Source: Alphaproteobacteria bacterium (GTDB lineage: Bacteria; Pseudomonadota; Alphaproteobacteria; Micavibrionales; Micavibrionaceae). Taken from it: 64,000 bases of DNA. The position numbers and the translations under genes were made by a program. Below, piece by piece: positions 8,800 to 18,659 of the stretch. Where the stretch lies: assembly GCA_009995595.1 (NCBI GenBank), contig JAACPE010000001.1:558001-622000 (forward strand), given 5' to 3'. Each line of letters starts with the position of its first letter. The stretch's first letter is position 1. The notes beneath the pieces are model-generated. The model did no database searches, was not told the DNA's origin, and saw only the letters and a list, made by a program, of their open reading frames with translations.

Positions 8800-9192
8800 T
8801 TACTCCTGATCGGAATAGGTGATTTTACCAAGAATATTCTCAAGTTTTTGAACATTGTCAAAGCTGGTATCCATTTTGAACCGAATGCGCGGCGTGAATT
8901 TCATCGTGGATTGCTTATTAATCTCTTTTTGAAAAATGGCGGCGGAATCATTGAGCGCGGGTAAAATAATCTCGATATCTTTTCCGCCAAGGGGGATGAT
9001 ATAAGCCGTTGCTTGTTTAAGATCAGGGGAAGGGCGAACCTCTGTAACAGTGACAAAACTTGCACCCTCTATCAACGCAGGGTCACGAAAATGTCCGCGT
9101 TGCATAACCTCGGCAATGATTTGACGCAATTGTTCTCCAACGCGCAATTGACGTTGTGAGGGGCCAGATGGTTTTGTACTATTTTTTTTCAT
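8800..9192 (-). CDS. rbfA: 30S ribosome-binding factor A
   Basis: A 130-residue KH-fold protein needed for late 16S rRNA maturation. Diagnostic stretches are RQLRVGEQLRQIIAEVMQRG near the N-terminus, FVTVTEVRPSPDLKQATAYI in the middle, and MKFTPRIRFKMDTSFDN near the C-terminus. Its first 14 bases overlap the end of an unknown membrane-protein gene that lies between it and infB; elsewhere infB and rbfA are usually adjacent. Confidence 0.96.
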   Translation of the reverse strand: MKKNSTKPSGPSQRQLRVGEQLRQIIAEVMQRGHFRDPALIEGASFVTVTEVRPSPDLKQATAYIIPLGGKDIEIILPALNDSAAIFQKEINKQSTMKFTPRIRFKMDTSFDNVQKLENILGKITYSDQE

Positions 9193-9640
9193 TATCTTTA
9201 CAATTCTTCTTAAACATCAACTCAGTATTACTTCCAACTCTAAGGCTACCGTCCCATTTGGCATCACATAAAACATAACTATGTTTATCTGCTATGTAGT
9301 TTGGATATGTCCTTACCAATAAAAAGTAACATGAATACCCAATTAAAAAGGGCATTAGTAAACCTATGATCCAAAATTTACTAGTATTCTCTTTTTTTAG
9401 TGTTTTTTGAATATACCCTGCCAATCCGAACGTAATAGCAAAACAACTTATCATAACAGCATGAATAAGAAGCGCAAAGTCACGTGTATTCCATATAACA
9501 ATTGCATCTTCGTTAGAAACGCCTTGATGAAAATTAAGAAAACCTGAGATGCCCAAGAATGCACATAGAAAAATAAGCCCAAAAATAAATATCAAAAAAG
9601 AAACAATAGCTCTTCTTCGTTTTTTTTCTCCATTATGCAT
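9179..9640 (-). CDS. Unknown small membrane protein inserted between infB and rbfA
   Basis: A 153-residue protein I do not recognise. It has a basic N-terminus (KKRRR), three hydrophobic segments (about residues 14-36, 54-76 and 88-108) and a polar C-terminal tail with two cysteines (in VLCDAKWDGS and KKNCKDN) that the positive-inside rule places outside the membrane. Its ATG directly abuts the infB stop (TAA|ATG) and its end overlaps rbfA by 14 bp. It is clearly more AT-rich than its neighbours, as expected of a recent arrival. No homologue was recognised. Confidence 0.65.
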   Translation of the reverse strand: MHNGEKKRRRAIVSFLIFIFGLIFLCAFLGISGFLNFHQGVSNEDAIVIWNTRDFALLIHAVMISCFAITFGLAGYIQKTLKKENTSKFWIIGLLMPFLIGYSCYFLLVRTYPNYIADKHSYVLCDAKWDGSLRVGSNTELMFKKNCKDNEKK

Positions 9641-12130
9641 TTATTTTAACGTGCGGGCGTGCTCAACAACTTCGTAACATTCGATGATATCACCTGCTTT
9701 AATGTCTTCATAGTTTTCAAAAGCCATACCGCATTCAGTGGCTTCTTTGACTTCTTTGACTTCATCTTTAAAGCGTTTGAGCGTTTTAAGTGTCCCTTCA
9801 TGGATAACAATATCATCACGAAGAAGGCGAACTTTCGCGCCGCGTTTGACCATGCCTGTTTCAACAAGACAGCCAGCGATCTTACCGTATTTGGAAATAT
9901 CAAAGACCTCTTTAATTAGAGCCTGTCCAAGATATTCTTCACGTTGTTCGGGTGAGAGCATACCACTCAAGATTGCCGTGGCATCATCAATTACATCATA
10001 AATAATATTGTAGTAATTAATAGGCTGACCATTTCTTTGAGCAAGATCACGTGCCTGTGAGTTTGCACGAACATTAAAGCCGATAATCATCGCATTTGAC
10101 GCACTGGCGAGTGTCACATCAGATTCCGTAATACCACCAACGCCAGAGTGAAGGACACGTACAGCGACTTCATCATTTTCTTCGGTAATTTTATGTAAGG
10201 CACCTATGAGCGCTTCAACAGAGCCATGAACATCACCTTTAACAACAACTGCAAGCGTTTTCTTCTCCCCTTGTTTTTGTGCGGCAAGCATGGAATCGAA
10301 TGAGCGGTTTGACGTAATGGCCGTTGCCTGAATTTCACGTTGTTTATTGGTACGATATTGCGCCACTTCTTTTGCTTTTTGTTCGTTTGTGACGTTTAAC
10401 ATCGCACCCGCTTCGGGTGTGCCGTTCAGGCCAAGGACTTCAACAGGAAGGCCCGGGACGGCTTCTTGAATCTGCTCCCCTTTATCATTGATAAGGGCAC
10501 GTACTTTACCGTATTCAGATCCGACAACGAAGGTATCACCCGCACGAAGTGTTCCATGTTGAACAAGAACAGTGGCAACAGAACCGCGGCCTGCCTCCAT
10601 TTTTGATTCAATAACGGCCGCTTGGGCTGGTCGTTTTGGATTAGCTTTAAGCTCTAATATATCAGCCTGAAGAATGATGGCTTCTACCAGCTTATCAAGA
10701 TTTAATTTTGCTTTTGCAGAAACTTCAACAATTTGAACTTCACCGCCAAGGTCTTCGCCAATCACTTCATATTGAAGAAGGTCTTGTTTAACTTTTTGTG
10801 GATTTGCATCAGGTAAATCAATTTTGTTAATAGCCACAATAATTGGCACATCGGCCGCTTTGGCGTGATTAATGGCTTCAACTGTTTGCGGCATGATGCT
10901 GTCTGTTGCAGAAACAACAATAATTACAATGTCTGTGACATTCGCCCCGCGTGCACGCATTTCTGTAAAGGCGGCGTGACCGGGTGTATCGAGGAAAGTC
11001 ACTTTTTCACCTGTTGGCACTTTAATTTGATACGCACCGATATGTTGGGTAATACCACCTGCTTCACCGGCAACGACATCTGTCTTACGTAAAGCATCAA
11101 GGAGGGAGGTTTTACCATGGTCAACGTGACCCATAATTGTCACAACTGGCGGACGTGAAACGAGATCCGCAGGATCATCAATAATTTCAGTGACACTTGT
11201 TTCAACATCAGCATCGGTAACGCGTTTAACGCTGTGGCCAAATTCATCGACAACTAGCTCAGCTGTATCAGCATCAATGCTTTGGTTAATGGTCGCCATG
11301 ACACCCATTTTCATGAGTGCTTTTATGACATCGCCGCTTGGCTCTGCCATACGATTAGCAAGCTCTTGTACGGTGATGGCCTCAGGTACAACAACTTCAC
11401 GGTAGATTTTTTGTGCTTCTGATTTTGGCGCTTGCATTGCAAGGCGCTTTTTCTGCTGGGCGCGGCGCTGCGCGGCAATCGACATAGAACGATCACGTTC
11501 ATACTCTTGGTTAAGAACTTGTGACACGGTGATTTTACCACCGCCGCGACGGTTTCCGTTTTTGGGAACACGGGCATTGCGTTTTAATTTATCACGAACA
11601 GATTCGCCATCATCACGAGCCGGGGCGTTGGGAGAGGTGAATATACGCTCACGTGCTTGCGCGTCAACTTCGGCGGCTTTGGCGCGCTCTTCTTCGTTGA
11701 TGGCTTGTAATTCAGCGAGCTCACGCTTACGAGCTTCGGCAGCCGTTTCCCTTTTGGGAGCAGTAACCTCAGATTTTTTCTCAATCTTTGGTTCTTTTGC
11801 AGCTTCTTCAGCTTTTTTCTTATCTTCTTCAATCGCTTTACGCAGCGCTTCGGCGCGGGCATCGCGTTCTTCTGTTGTTAAGCTACGAAGCTCATCAACG
11901 GGTTGTTTATGCTCTGTCCGCGTTGTTGGTGTTTCTAAAGGAGCGCTTCGTGAGGCGCGCGAACGGCGCACTTCAACCACAGCGGCGCCGCCAAGGGCTT
12001 GCTTGGCTTTTGCTGCGCCAGATCCACCAAGACTAAGAGTGCCTTTGCCTTTTAAGGTCAGGGGCTTTCTCTCTTCTGTCTTTTTGTCGTCTGTATTCGC
12101 GTCTTTAGAATCTTTACTTGTTTCGCTCAC
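9641..12130 (-). CDS. infB: Translation initiation factor IF-2
   Basis: An 829-residue GTPase that places initiator tRNA on the 30S subunit. It has a long charged N-terminal region (about residues 1-240, with an EERKAEE-rich helix), an IF2 N-domain (about 245-300) and the G domain with GHVDHGKT at 334-341, DTPGHAAF and NKID. Domain II and the C-terminal IF2 domains follow. The start is GTG (GTGAGCGAA) with AAAGGA upstream. Between it and nusA lie two hairpins rather than the usual ylxR gene. The stop is immediately followed by the ATG of an unknown gene. Confidence 0.98.
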   Translation of the reverse strand: MSETSKDSKDANTDDKKTEERKPLTLKGKGTLSLGGSGAAKAKQALGGAAVVEVRRSRASRSAPLETPTTRTEHKQPVDELRSLTTEERDARAEALRKAIEEDKKKAEEAAKEPKIEKKSEVTAPKRETAAEARKRELAELQAINEEERAKAAEVDAQARERIFTSPNAPARDDGESVRDKLKRNARVPKNGNRRGGGKITVSQVLNQEYERDRSMSIAAQRRAQQKKRLAMQAPKSEAQKIYREVVVPEAITVQELANRMAEPSGDVIKALMKMGVMATINQSIDADTAELVVDEFGHSVKRVTDADVETSVTEIIDDPADLVSRPPVVTIMGHVDHGKTSLLDALRKTDVVAGEAGGITQHIGAYQIKVPTGEKVTFLDTPGHAAFTEMRARGANVTDIVIIVVSATDSIMPQTVEAINHAKAADVPIIVAINKIDLPDANPQKVKQDLLQYEVIGEDLGGEVQIVEVSAKAKLNLDKLVEAIILQADILELKANPKRPAQAAVIESKMEAGRGSVATVLVQHGTLRAGDTFVVGSEYGKVRALINDKGEQIQEAVPGLPVEVLGLNGTPEAGAMLNVTNEQKAKEVAQYRTNKQREIQATAITSNRSFDSMLAAQKQGEKKTLAVVVKGDVHGSVEALIGALHKITEENDEVAVRVLHSGVGGITESDVTLASASNAMIIGFNVRANSQARDLAQRNGQPINYYNIIYDVIDDATAILSGMLSPEQREEYLGQALIKEVFDISKYGKIAGCLVETGMVKRGAKVRLLRDDIVIHEGTLKTLKRFKDEVKEVKEATECGMAFENYEDIKAGDIIECYEVVEHARTLK

Positions 12131-12158
12131 TCTTTTTTCCTTTTTAAGTCTTCCGTTT

Positions 12159-12212
12159 GATCTTGATTATTCAAGATCTGATCGGCTTACCCAAAGAAGG
12201 GGAGAGCCGATC
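12159..12212 (-). promoter_or_regulatory. Two adjacent hairpins in the nusA-infB spacer
   Basis: Reading the minus strand after the nusA stop, GATCGGCT/AGCCGATC (12205-12212 and 12180-12187) forms an 8-bp perfect stem with a 17-nt loop. One base later GATCTTGA/TCAAGATC (12171-12178 and 12159-12166) forms a second 8-bp stem with a 4-nt loop. Neither is followed by a T run, so a terminator is unlikely. They may be an mRNA processing or stability site, or a translational control element upstream of infB. Confidence 0.6.
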
Positions 12213-12225
12213 TGTTTAATTGCCC

Positions 12226-13806
12226 TTAAGCATTTTGTGCGGCTTCAGATCCTGCTGGTTTTGCCGCAGTTTCTTCTCCTGTATTATCATTTTGTGCCGC
12301 GGCCACTTGTGCAGCTTCTTCTGCAAACCAATGTTCACGTGCACGCATAATGAGCGCTTCAGCTTCAGCAGAGGTCATTGATCCTTCGCCCAAGATTTCA
12401 AGAAGCTCATCTGTCGCAAGGTCAGCCAAATCATCACGTGACTTAACATCGTTTTCACCAAGCTTAAGAATAACATCAGCTTCTAAACCTTCGAAGTTAA
12501 TGAGGTCTGCGTTGATACCTAATTCAACGCTTTTCTCTTGAAGAATATTTTGCTGTTCTTCTATCCATGCAATCGCACGGTTCACAAGCTCTGCAGCGAT
12601 GTCGTCATCAAACGCATCAATTTGCGTTAGTTCATCAATCGGTGTTTCAGCAAGTTCACGCACAGAGGCAAAGCCTTCGGCTATAAGCAAGTGTGCAATG
12701 ACTTCATCAATATCAAGGGCGTTGATGAACAAGACAGAACGTGTTTCGAATTCCTCTGCGCGTTTTTTGGATTCTTCTGCCTCGGTCATGATGTCGATAT
12801 CCCACCCAACAAGCATTGAAGCAAGGCGAACGTTTTGACCACGGCGACCAATAGCGAGTGAGAGTTGCTCTTCAGGAACAACAACATCAATGCGCTTGTC
12901 TTCTTCGTTCAAAACGACCTTCGTCACTTCGGCAGGCGAAAGGGCTGAGATGATGAAACTTCCAAGGTCTTCGGTCCATGGGATAATATCCACTTTTTCG
13001 CCCTGAAGTTCATTTACAACAGCCTGAACGCGTGATCCACGCATCCCCACACAAGCGCCAACAGGATCAATTGAGCTATCACGGGATTGAACAGAGATTT
13101 TGGCACGGCTACCTGGGTCACGGGCAACAGCTTTAATTTCAATCATACCTTCATAGATTTCTGGCACTTCTTGAGTGAAAAGTTTAGCCATGAATTCTGG
13201 GTGTGTTCGGCTTACGAAAATTTGTGGGCCGCGCATTTCTTCGCGTACTTCATAAATATAGGCACGCACGCGGTCACCTACTTTAAAAGGCTCGCGGTTG
13301 ATTGTTTCTTCACGGCGCATATAGCCTTCGGCGCGTCCTGCAATATCGACTGTCACGTTACCGTATTCAACACGCTTGACAATACCATTAATGATTTCGC
13401 CTGTACGGTCTTTGAATTCCATATATTGGCGGGCACGTTCTGCTTCGCGCACTTTTTGAACAATAACCTGTTTCGCTGTTTGTGCGGCGATGCGGCCAAA
13501 ATCAAGAGGGGGAAGATCGTCAATAAGGAATTCACCAGCAACAGCATCTTTTTTTTCACGCTGCGCTTGGGCGACAGTGATCTGACATGTCTCGTCTTCG
13601 ATATCATCTTCGGTCGCTACAATTTCGCGGTACCGTTTAAGAGCAATCGATCCATTTTTGCGATCAATTTTTGCGCGAATATCGTGATCATGTCCGTATT
13701 TAGAGCGGCCAGCTTTTTGGATTGCTTCTTCCATAGCGCCGATGACGATTTCTTGATCAATATTCTTCTCGCGGGCAACAGCGTCAGCAACTTGTAACAT
13801 TTCCAT
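12226..13806 (-). CDS. nusA: Transcription termination/antitermination factor NusA
   Basis: A 526-residue NusA of alphaproteobacterial size. It has an RNA-polymerase-binding N-terminal domain, an S1 domain (GIVKRVEYGNVTVDIAGRAE, about residues 140-160), two KH domains (ACVGMRGSRVQAVVNELQGE; SLAIGRRGQNVRLASMLVGW) and C-terminal helix-hairpin-helix-like repeats rich in acidic residues. It modulates pausing, termination and rRNA antitermination. ATG is preceded by AAAAGGA. It lies between rimP and infB as usual. Confidence 0.98.
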   Translation of the reverse strand: MEMLQVADAVAREKNIDQEIVIGAMEEAIQKAGRSKYGHDHDIRAKIDRKNGSIALKRYREIVATEDDIEDETCQITVAQAQREKKDAVAGEFLIDDLPPLDFGRIAAQTAKQVIVQKVREAERARQYMEFKDRTGEIINGIVKRVEYGNVTVDIAGRAEGYMRREETINREPFKVGDRVRAYIYEVREEMRGPQIFVSRTHPEFMAKLFTQEVPEIYEGMIEIKAVARDPGSRAKISVQSRDSSIDPVGACVGMRGSRVQAVVNELQGEKVDIIPWTEDLGSFIISALSPAEVTKVVLNEEDKRIDVVVPEEQLSLAIGRRGQNVRLASMLVGWDIDIMTEAEESKKRAEEFETRSVLFINALDIDEVIAHLLIAEGFASVRELAETPIDELTQIDAFDDDIAAELVNRAIAWIEEQQNILQEKSVELGINADLINFEGLEADVILKLGENDVKSRDDLADLATDELLEILGEGSMTSAEAEALIMRAREHWFAEEAAQVAAAQNDNTGEETAAKPAGSEAAQNA

Positions 13807-13818
13807 GGTTTATTCCTT

Positions 13819-14379
13819 TTAATTGTCGTTTTTTGTATCAGTAGTATTGGTGTTGTCTTGGGGTGTTTCAGTATCCGTTTTGTTATCATTTGCACCCATA
13901 AGCGCCTTGCTGATTTTTATCAGCTCATCTGTCATGACAAGCTTGGCCTTTGATATATCAGAAAAGCGTAAATTTACAAGGCCAGTATCAGTTTTTAAGG
14001 CGATTTCGCCATCGTTTAAACCTTCTATTGTCCCTCTAAATCTTTTTTGCCCATCAAGGGGCATATCAAGCTCAATTTTTGCAACGCATCCTATGTAGCG
14101 CTCATAATCTTGCTCGCGCACGAGCATGCGGTCAATCCCAGGCGAGCTGACTTCTAGCCGGTATCTGCCTTCAATCGGGTCTTCGACCTCAAGAAGGGGT
14201 GAAATTTCACGGCTAATATCACTGCAGTTTTTAAGGCTCAAATTCCCAGTATTGGGGTCTTGGGCATATATCTGCAAAGCACCGCCCGCAAATTCGATCC
14301 AAATAAGGTCAAAACCTAACTCTTCGATGACAGGGCGTATGATACCGTCGATCTTCTTTTCTAAACTACTTAATCTCAT
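13819..14379 (-). CDS. rimP: Ribosome maturation factor RimP
   Basis: A 186-residue protein needed for 30S maturation. Seen: the N-terminal domain with PVIEELGFDLIWIEFAGGAL, the central SDISREISPLLEVEDPIEGR YRLEVSSPGIDR block that is diagnostic for RimP, and the C-terminal SH3-like domain. A Thr/Asn/Asp-rich tail follows. It is the first gene after a terminator and should start the rimP-nusA-infB transcript, although its ribosome binding site is weak. Confidence 0.95.
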   Translation of the reverse strand: MRLSSLEKKIDGIIRPVIEELGFDLIWIEFAGGALQIYAQDPNTGNLSLKNCSDISREISPLLEVEDPIEGRYRLEVSSPGIDRMLVREQDYERYIGCVAKIELDMPLDGQKRFRGTIEGLNDGEIALKTDTGLVNLRFSDISKAKLVMTDELIKISKALMGANDNKTDTETPQDNTNTTDTKNDN

Positions 14380-14419
14380 CTATTCAATTCTTTATGGTAC
14401 GTCCTGATTTTTGAGAACA

Positions 14420-14449
14420 AAAAAGGCGGGTCTTTTTCAAGCCCACCCC
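14420..14449 (-). terminator. Rho-independent terminator between trmB and rimP
   Basis: On the minus strand GGTGGGCTT pairs with AAG-A-CCCGCC (one bulged A, one G-U pair) around a GAAA tetraloop, followed by six T residues. It lies about 60 bp past the trmB stop and separates the metK/trmB transcript from the rimP operon. Confidence 0.8.
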
Positions 14450-14507
14450 TCGTATATCAGGAATTAAGAAATATATAACGATTTCATTCTTAATATGCAA
14501 GTTTTTC

Positions 14508-15221
14508 TTATGCACGTTTAAAATGTAAATAATGCATGCGATCTGCCCCTTTTGCTCCCTTGGTTTCATATCGGGTCTGTATCCAGTTTTCTGGGGCGTT
14601 TTTCCAATCATCAGTGCATTGCGCCGTCCAGATAAAATCAGGGTGATTGGTGGCCTCAGTGACCATCCATTGAATAAGATCTCGAACATCTGTTGTCATG
14701 ATAAGGCTGCCGCCAGATTTCAGGATTTTTGAAAAAAGGGAGAGATTATCTTGGTTTATAATGCGGCGTTTATGATGGCGCGTCTTATGCCATGGGTCAG
14801 GGTTGAGCACCATAATTGAATCGATAGAGTGGGGCTTAAGGGATTTTACGAGCGGAATCGCATCATCCATATGAACGCGCACGTTATTGTTAAACTCATC
14901 GCCCTGATCGTCTATAGATTTTAAAAAGGCGGACATGCCATTGGAAAAAGGCTCCGCGCCGATAAAGCCTGTAGATGGATCTTTGATACAATGTTGCGAT
15001 AAGCGCTCTCCGTTACCAAAACCAATTTCAAAGATAATTTTTTCAGGTGTGAACGTGAATAAATCATGAGGATCTAGATTGCCTGATTTGGTTATTTGCT
15101 CAACAGGAACACATAAAGCGGGATAGTGTTTATCAAAAAAAGCTTTTCGAACCGTGTTAAGCTGTCGCCCGACACGCCGCCCGTAAAAGCGCCATTCTTG
15201 GTGATAGTCTGTTTTAGCCAA
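14508..15221 (-). CDS. trmB: tRNA (guanine46-N7)-methyltransferase TrmB
   Basis: A SAM-dependent methyltransferase making m7G46 in t[17 protein letters not shown] is the SAM-binding motif, [18 protein letters not shown] is the diagnostic TrmB block (usually PDPWPKxRHxKRR), and [19 protein letters not shown] ends the protein. The N-terminal YGRRVGR motif is typical. Homologues start about 15 residues before YGRR, which fits a TTG at 15221 overlapping the metK stop; ATGs further upstream (15275, 15305) lie inside metK. The start is therefore uncertain and probably coupled to metK. Confidence 0.92.
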   Translation of the reverse strand: MAKTDYHQEWRFYGRRVGRQLNTVRKAFFDKHYPALCVPVEQITKSGNLDPHDLFTFTPEKIIFEIGFGNGERLSQHCIKDPSTGFIGAEPFSNGMSAFLKSIDDQGDEFNNNVRVHMDDAIPLVKSLKPHSIDSIMVLNPDPWHKTRHHKRRIINQDNLSLFSKILKSGGSLIMTTDVRDLIQWMVTEATNHPDFIWTAQCTDDWKNAPENWIQTRYETKGAKGADRMHYLHFKRA

Positions 15222-16419
15222 TTTCTTTTTGGAGGGCGTCAACAAGGTCGGTTTTTTCCCATGAGAAACCACCATCTGCTTCAGGCGCGCGTCCAAAGTG
15301 ACCATAAGCGGCTGTTCTTGCATAAATTGGCTTGTTCAGTTCAAGATGCTCACGGATACCTTTGGGGCTTAAATCCATGACTTTCTTAACGGCTGCGACC
15401 AAAACAGGTTCTGGCACTTTTGCAGTATCATGGCCGTTTACATAAATTGAAATAGGCTTGGCAACGCCGATAGCGTATGAAACCTGAATTGTACAACGAT
15501 CCGCATAACCAGCCGCCACAATGTTTTTGGCAACATAACGGGCCGCGTAAGCAGCAGAGCGATCAACTTTTGTTGGATCTTTACCAGAAAATGCGCCGCC
15601 GCCATGAGGCGCAGAGCCGCCATAAGTATCAACGATAATCTTACGGCCGGTCAAACCTGCATCCCCAACGGGACCACCAATAACAAAGCGACCCGTTGGG
15701 TTCACGTAAAATTCGTCTTCTGTCGGCATCCATCCTTCAGGAAGCGTTTGTTCAATGTAAGGACGCACAATTTCACGTACATCATCTTGAGAGAGGCCTT
15801 CAGCGTGCTGCGTAGAGAGAACAACAGATGACGCGCGCACAGGCATGCCATCTCTATACTCTAAGGAAACTTGTGATTTTGCATCAGGCTCTATTTTACC
15901 TTTAAGAGGCCCTGTTTTTCTTGCTTGCGCAAGGGCGCGAAGAATATCGTGAGAATATTGAATTGCCGCCGGCATCAAGCTCTCTGTTTCGCGGCAGGCA
16001 TAGCCGAACATAATCCCCTGATCCCCAGCGCCTTCAGCGTCAACCCCTTGCGCAATATCCGCAGATTGCGAATGGGCGCGAATGTCAAATTTTGCTGTTT
16101 TCCAGCTAAATCCTTTTTGGTCATAGCCAATGTTTTTGATTGTTTCGCGCGCCAATTCTTCCATTATGTCATGTGTGATTGAATCTGGGCCGCGTGTTTC
16201 GCCGAAAATACCAACATAATCTGTTGTGACTGCTGTCTCAATGGCTACGCGTGAATAAGGATCTGCGGCAAGGAAAGCATCAACAATTGCATCTGAAATC
16301 TGATCACAGATTTTATCTGGATGGCCTTCGGACACCGACTCACTTGTAAAAGTGAAATTATCAAGATCAGCTTGTGCCATAGGCGCGCGATTGTTGGTAG
16401 GCGAGGGTTGTGCGGTCAT
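15214..16419 (-). CDS. metK: S-adenosylmethionine synthase
   Basis: A 401-residue enzyme making SAM from methionine and ATP. Visible signatures are [20 protein letters not shown] (H33 and D35 act in catalysis), [12 protein letters not shown] and the glycine-rich [19 protein letters not shown]. The first ~18 residues are a poorly conserved extension; ATG 16419 has AAGGAA upstream. The gap upstream is only 69 bp and no SAM riboswitch is apparent. It supplies the cofactor used by several methyltransferases here (TrmB, RlmJ, Pcm, MiaB, possibly the SET protein). Confidence 0.98.
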   Translation of the reverse strand: MTAQPSPTNNRAPMAQADLDNFTFTSESVSEGHPDKICDQISDAIVDAFLAADPYSRVAIETAVTTDYVGIFGETRGPDSITHDIMEELARETIKNIGYDQKGFSWKTAKFDIRAHSQSADIAQGVDAEGAGDQGIMFGYACRETESLMPAAIQYSHDILRALAQARKTGPLKGKIEPDAKSQVSLEYRDGMPVRASSVVLSTQHAEGLSQDDVREIVRPYIEQTLPEGWMPTEDEFYVNPTGRFVIGGPVGDAGLTGRKIIVDTYGGSAPHGGGAFSGKDPTKVDRSAAYAARYVAKNIVAAGYADRCTIQVSYAIGVAKPISIYVNGHDTAKVPEPVLVAAVKKVMDLSPKGIREHLELNKPIYARTAAYGHFGRAPEADGGFSWEKTDLVDALQKEIG

Positions 16420-16488
16420 AATAATTCCTTATTGTAAAATAAAATTCAAAGACGACAATAGGATGGCATTATAAGGAAATCAACAGGG

Positions 16489-16947
16489 TTATTGTGGGTT
16501 TTCCTGATCTTTGAGGTTATCTGCCATAGATTTTACGAATTTAAGCAAGTTTTTGCGTAATTCAGGGTCATTGAGAGAAAAATAATACCGCATTAGCTCT
16601 TTGGCTTCTTTTGAGTCAAGCGCTTCTGGCTCTGTATTTGGCCCTTCAAATGGCGCTTGGGCGTTGTCAGACATGCCTTGTAACGCGTTTTCATTTTTGG
16701 CTTTTTCAATTGTATCAAAGAAAAAAGAAACAGGGACTTTCAAAATCTGTGCAAATTCGTATAGACGGCTGGCGCTAATGCGGTTAAGGCCATTTTCGTA
16801 TTTCTGGATTTGTTGGAAGGTCACGCCGACACTCTCGGCGAGCCTTTCTTGGCTAAGCCCCACAAGGTCGCGTTTTTGGCGCAGGCGTTTCCCCACGTGT
16901 TCATCAATAGGGTTAGCTTTGCCTTTAGTTCTCATTGTATTACTCAT
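16489..16947 (-). CDS. XRE-family helix-turn-helix regulator
   Basis: A 152-residue DNA-binding protein with an HTH_3 domain at about residues 18-72 (KRLRQKRDLVGLSQERLAES then GVTFQQIQKYENGLNRISAS), followed by an acidic linker and a C-terminal helix. A regulator of this type is often found between lnt and metK in alphaproteobacteria. Its targets are unknown; control of metK or of envelope genes is an inference from position only. ATG at 16947 or 16935 could be the start. Confidence 0.88.
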   Translation of the reverse strand: MSNTMRTKGKANPIDEHVGKRLRQKRDLVGLSQERLAESVGVTFQQIQKYENGLNRISASRLYEFAQILKVPVSFFFDTIEKAKNENALQGMSDNAQAPFEGPNTEPEALDSKEAKELMRYYFSLNDPELRKNLLKFVKSMADNLKDQENPQ

Positions 16948-17066
16948 TTAGTATCACTTATTTCTTACTCTAAAGTTTAAGACATACCCCAGAATGTGGT
17001 TAGATAATACGATAAATAACAAAGAATACCAATGCATGCAAGCATGGCGTGTGTTTTATAAACGGC

Positions 17067-18659
17067 TTATTTGGGGAGTTGGGGGCGCTTAATTCTGGAA
17101 ATAATTGAAAATAAAGCAATAAACCCTAGAACAATAAAATAGGGTATCTCACGCCAAATACTGTAAAGTGTGGGCGGTATGGATTGGGGCAGATTAGAAA
17201 TAATTAGCCCAGATGTCATTAGATCGTGATGTGCCAAAACGCGGCCCATGGGGTCTATTAACCCTGAAATTCCTGTACTGGCAGAGCGAACTAAGGGAAG
17301 GCCCTCTTCGATGCTGCGCATACGACTTTGAGCAAAATGTTGATGCGGGCCAGCGCTCAGCCCGTACCACGCATCATTTGTGACATTTAAGAGCCATTCA
17401 GGTCGTTGGCCACTATTGGCCGTGACTTTGCCAGGAAAAATAACCTCGTAACAGATGAAAGGGCTAAAAAAACTAAGGCCGTTGACTGTGGTTGTTATAG
17501 GGCCGCTTCCTTTTTCAAAGCCACTAAACTCTGCAACGGGTTTTAGGGGGATGAGGTTTTGGAAAGGGATATATTCACCAAAAGGGACTAGATGACTTTT
17601 GTTATAAAGATGCTGAAGTTGTCCTTGGGCGTTATAAGCAGTTATATTGTTATAATATTGCACTGTATTATCCGTATCAAAGCCAATAGACATGGTTCCT
17701 GTAAGTAAAACAGACCCTTCGGCGTGGCTTTGAAGGAGGTTTTGCAGGCGTTGTTTAACAGCAAAGCTGTTCACCATATTTGGGCCAAGCGCGGTTTCAG
17801 GCCAAATGATATAAGTTGGCTTTTTGGGCGCATCATCTTGGGGGGCAGAGAGAACCGTGTGCTTTTCAAAATTTGCCGCAATAAGAGTGTTATCCCATTT
17901 TTCAGCCTGCGGAATATTGGGCTGAACAATTTGAACATTGAGATCATCGCGATATTGCGTTGGATTTTCATTCAAACGATTCCAACCGAGCATAAATGTT
18001 GCGACGAATCCCAAAAATAAAACTGTACCAAATATGAAATTTAAACTGCGTTTCTGATAGAAAATATAGGCAGGCGCACCCGTCCATAACAGCGTTAAAA
18101 ATGTGAGGCCATAAGGGCCAATAACGGAAAGACTTTGTGCCATGGGAAGAGTGTTAATCCAGATATGCCCGTAAATGTTCCATGGAAAGCCCGTAAATAA
18201 ATGCCCGCGCAAGTATTCAAAGAAAGACATAAAGGCGCATAATGCGATAAAGCCGCTAATTTTTCCAAGATGAAAAAAGCGATCAGCCAGTAATGTGGCA
18301 AGCCCGGTAAAGAAAGATAAAGCAATAGGTAAGGCGATAACGGCCAACGGCCAAACCCACCAAAACTCGTTGCCATCAACCAAAAGGGCATTGCCAATCC
18401 AATTGAGGCTAAAGACAAAATAACCAAGACCAAAGAGCCAGCCTGAGAAAAAAGCGCTTCTTGATGATTTAACCGTTGAGAGAATAAGCGTGAAAAGCCC
18501 AAAGCCGATAATAAACGCATAGAGTTGTCCATAAGGGGGCAACGCAAAAGAACATAAAGCGCCACATAAAAAGATTATAGTCCTGCGTATTATGCGCGGC
18601 ATAGTATAGAGCGCGTCGATACCGCGTTTGAGGTCTACTTTTTCAAGAATGTTTATCAC
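17067..18659 (-). CDS. lnt: Apolipoprotein N-acyltransferase
   Basis: A 530-residue inner-membrane enzyme that adds the third acyl chain to lipoproteins. The N-terminal half carries about seven membrane segments; the nitrilase-like periplasmic domain has the catalytic triad E288 (IIWPETALG), K354 (YNKSHLVPFGEY) and C403 (FICYEVIFPG), and a last membrane segment closes the protein. The start is a GTG overlapping the corC stop by 17 bp; ATG 18602 is an alternative just before the first membrane segment. Candidate client lipoproteins here include the products at 4709, 34921 and 44340. Confidence 0.96.
   Translation of the reverse strand: MINILEKVDLKRGIDALYTMPRIIRRTIIFLCGALCSFALPPYGQLYAFIIGFGLFTLILSTVKSSRSAFFSGWLFGLGYFVFSLNWIGNALLVDGNEFWWVWPLAVIALPIALSFFTGLATLLADRFFHLGKISGFIALCAFMSFFEYLRGHLFTGFPWNIYGHIWINTLPMAQSLSVIGPYGLTFLTLLWTGAPAYIFYQKRSLNFIFGTVLFLGFVATFMLGWNRLNENPTQYRDDLNVQIVQPNIPQAEKWDNTLIAANFEKHTVLSAPQDDAPKKPTYIIWPETALGPNMVNSFAVKQRLQNLLQSHAEGSVLLTGTMSIGFDTDNTVQYYNNITAYNAQGQLQHLYNKSHLVPFGEYIPFQNLIPLKPVAEFSGFEKGSGPITTTVNGLSFFSPFICYEVIFPGKVTANSGQRPEWLLNVTNDAWYGLSAGPHQHFAQSRMRSIEEGLPLVRSASTGISGLIDPMGRVLAHHDLMTSGLIISNLPQSIPPTLYSIWREIPYFIVLGFIALFSIISRIKRPQLPK

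Noticed and set aside
16420-16488. Possible SAM riboswitch before metK
   Set aside because: The gap is only 69 bp and shows no stem set or conserved core of a known SAM riboswitch.
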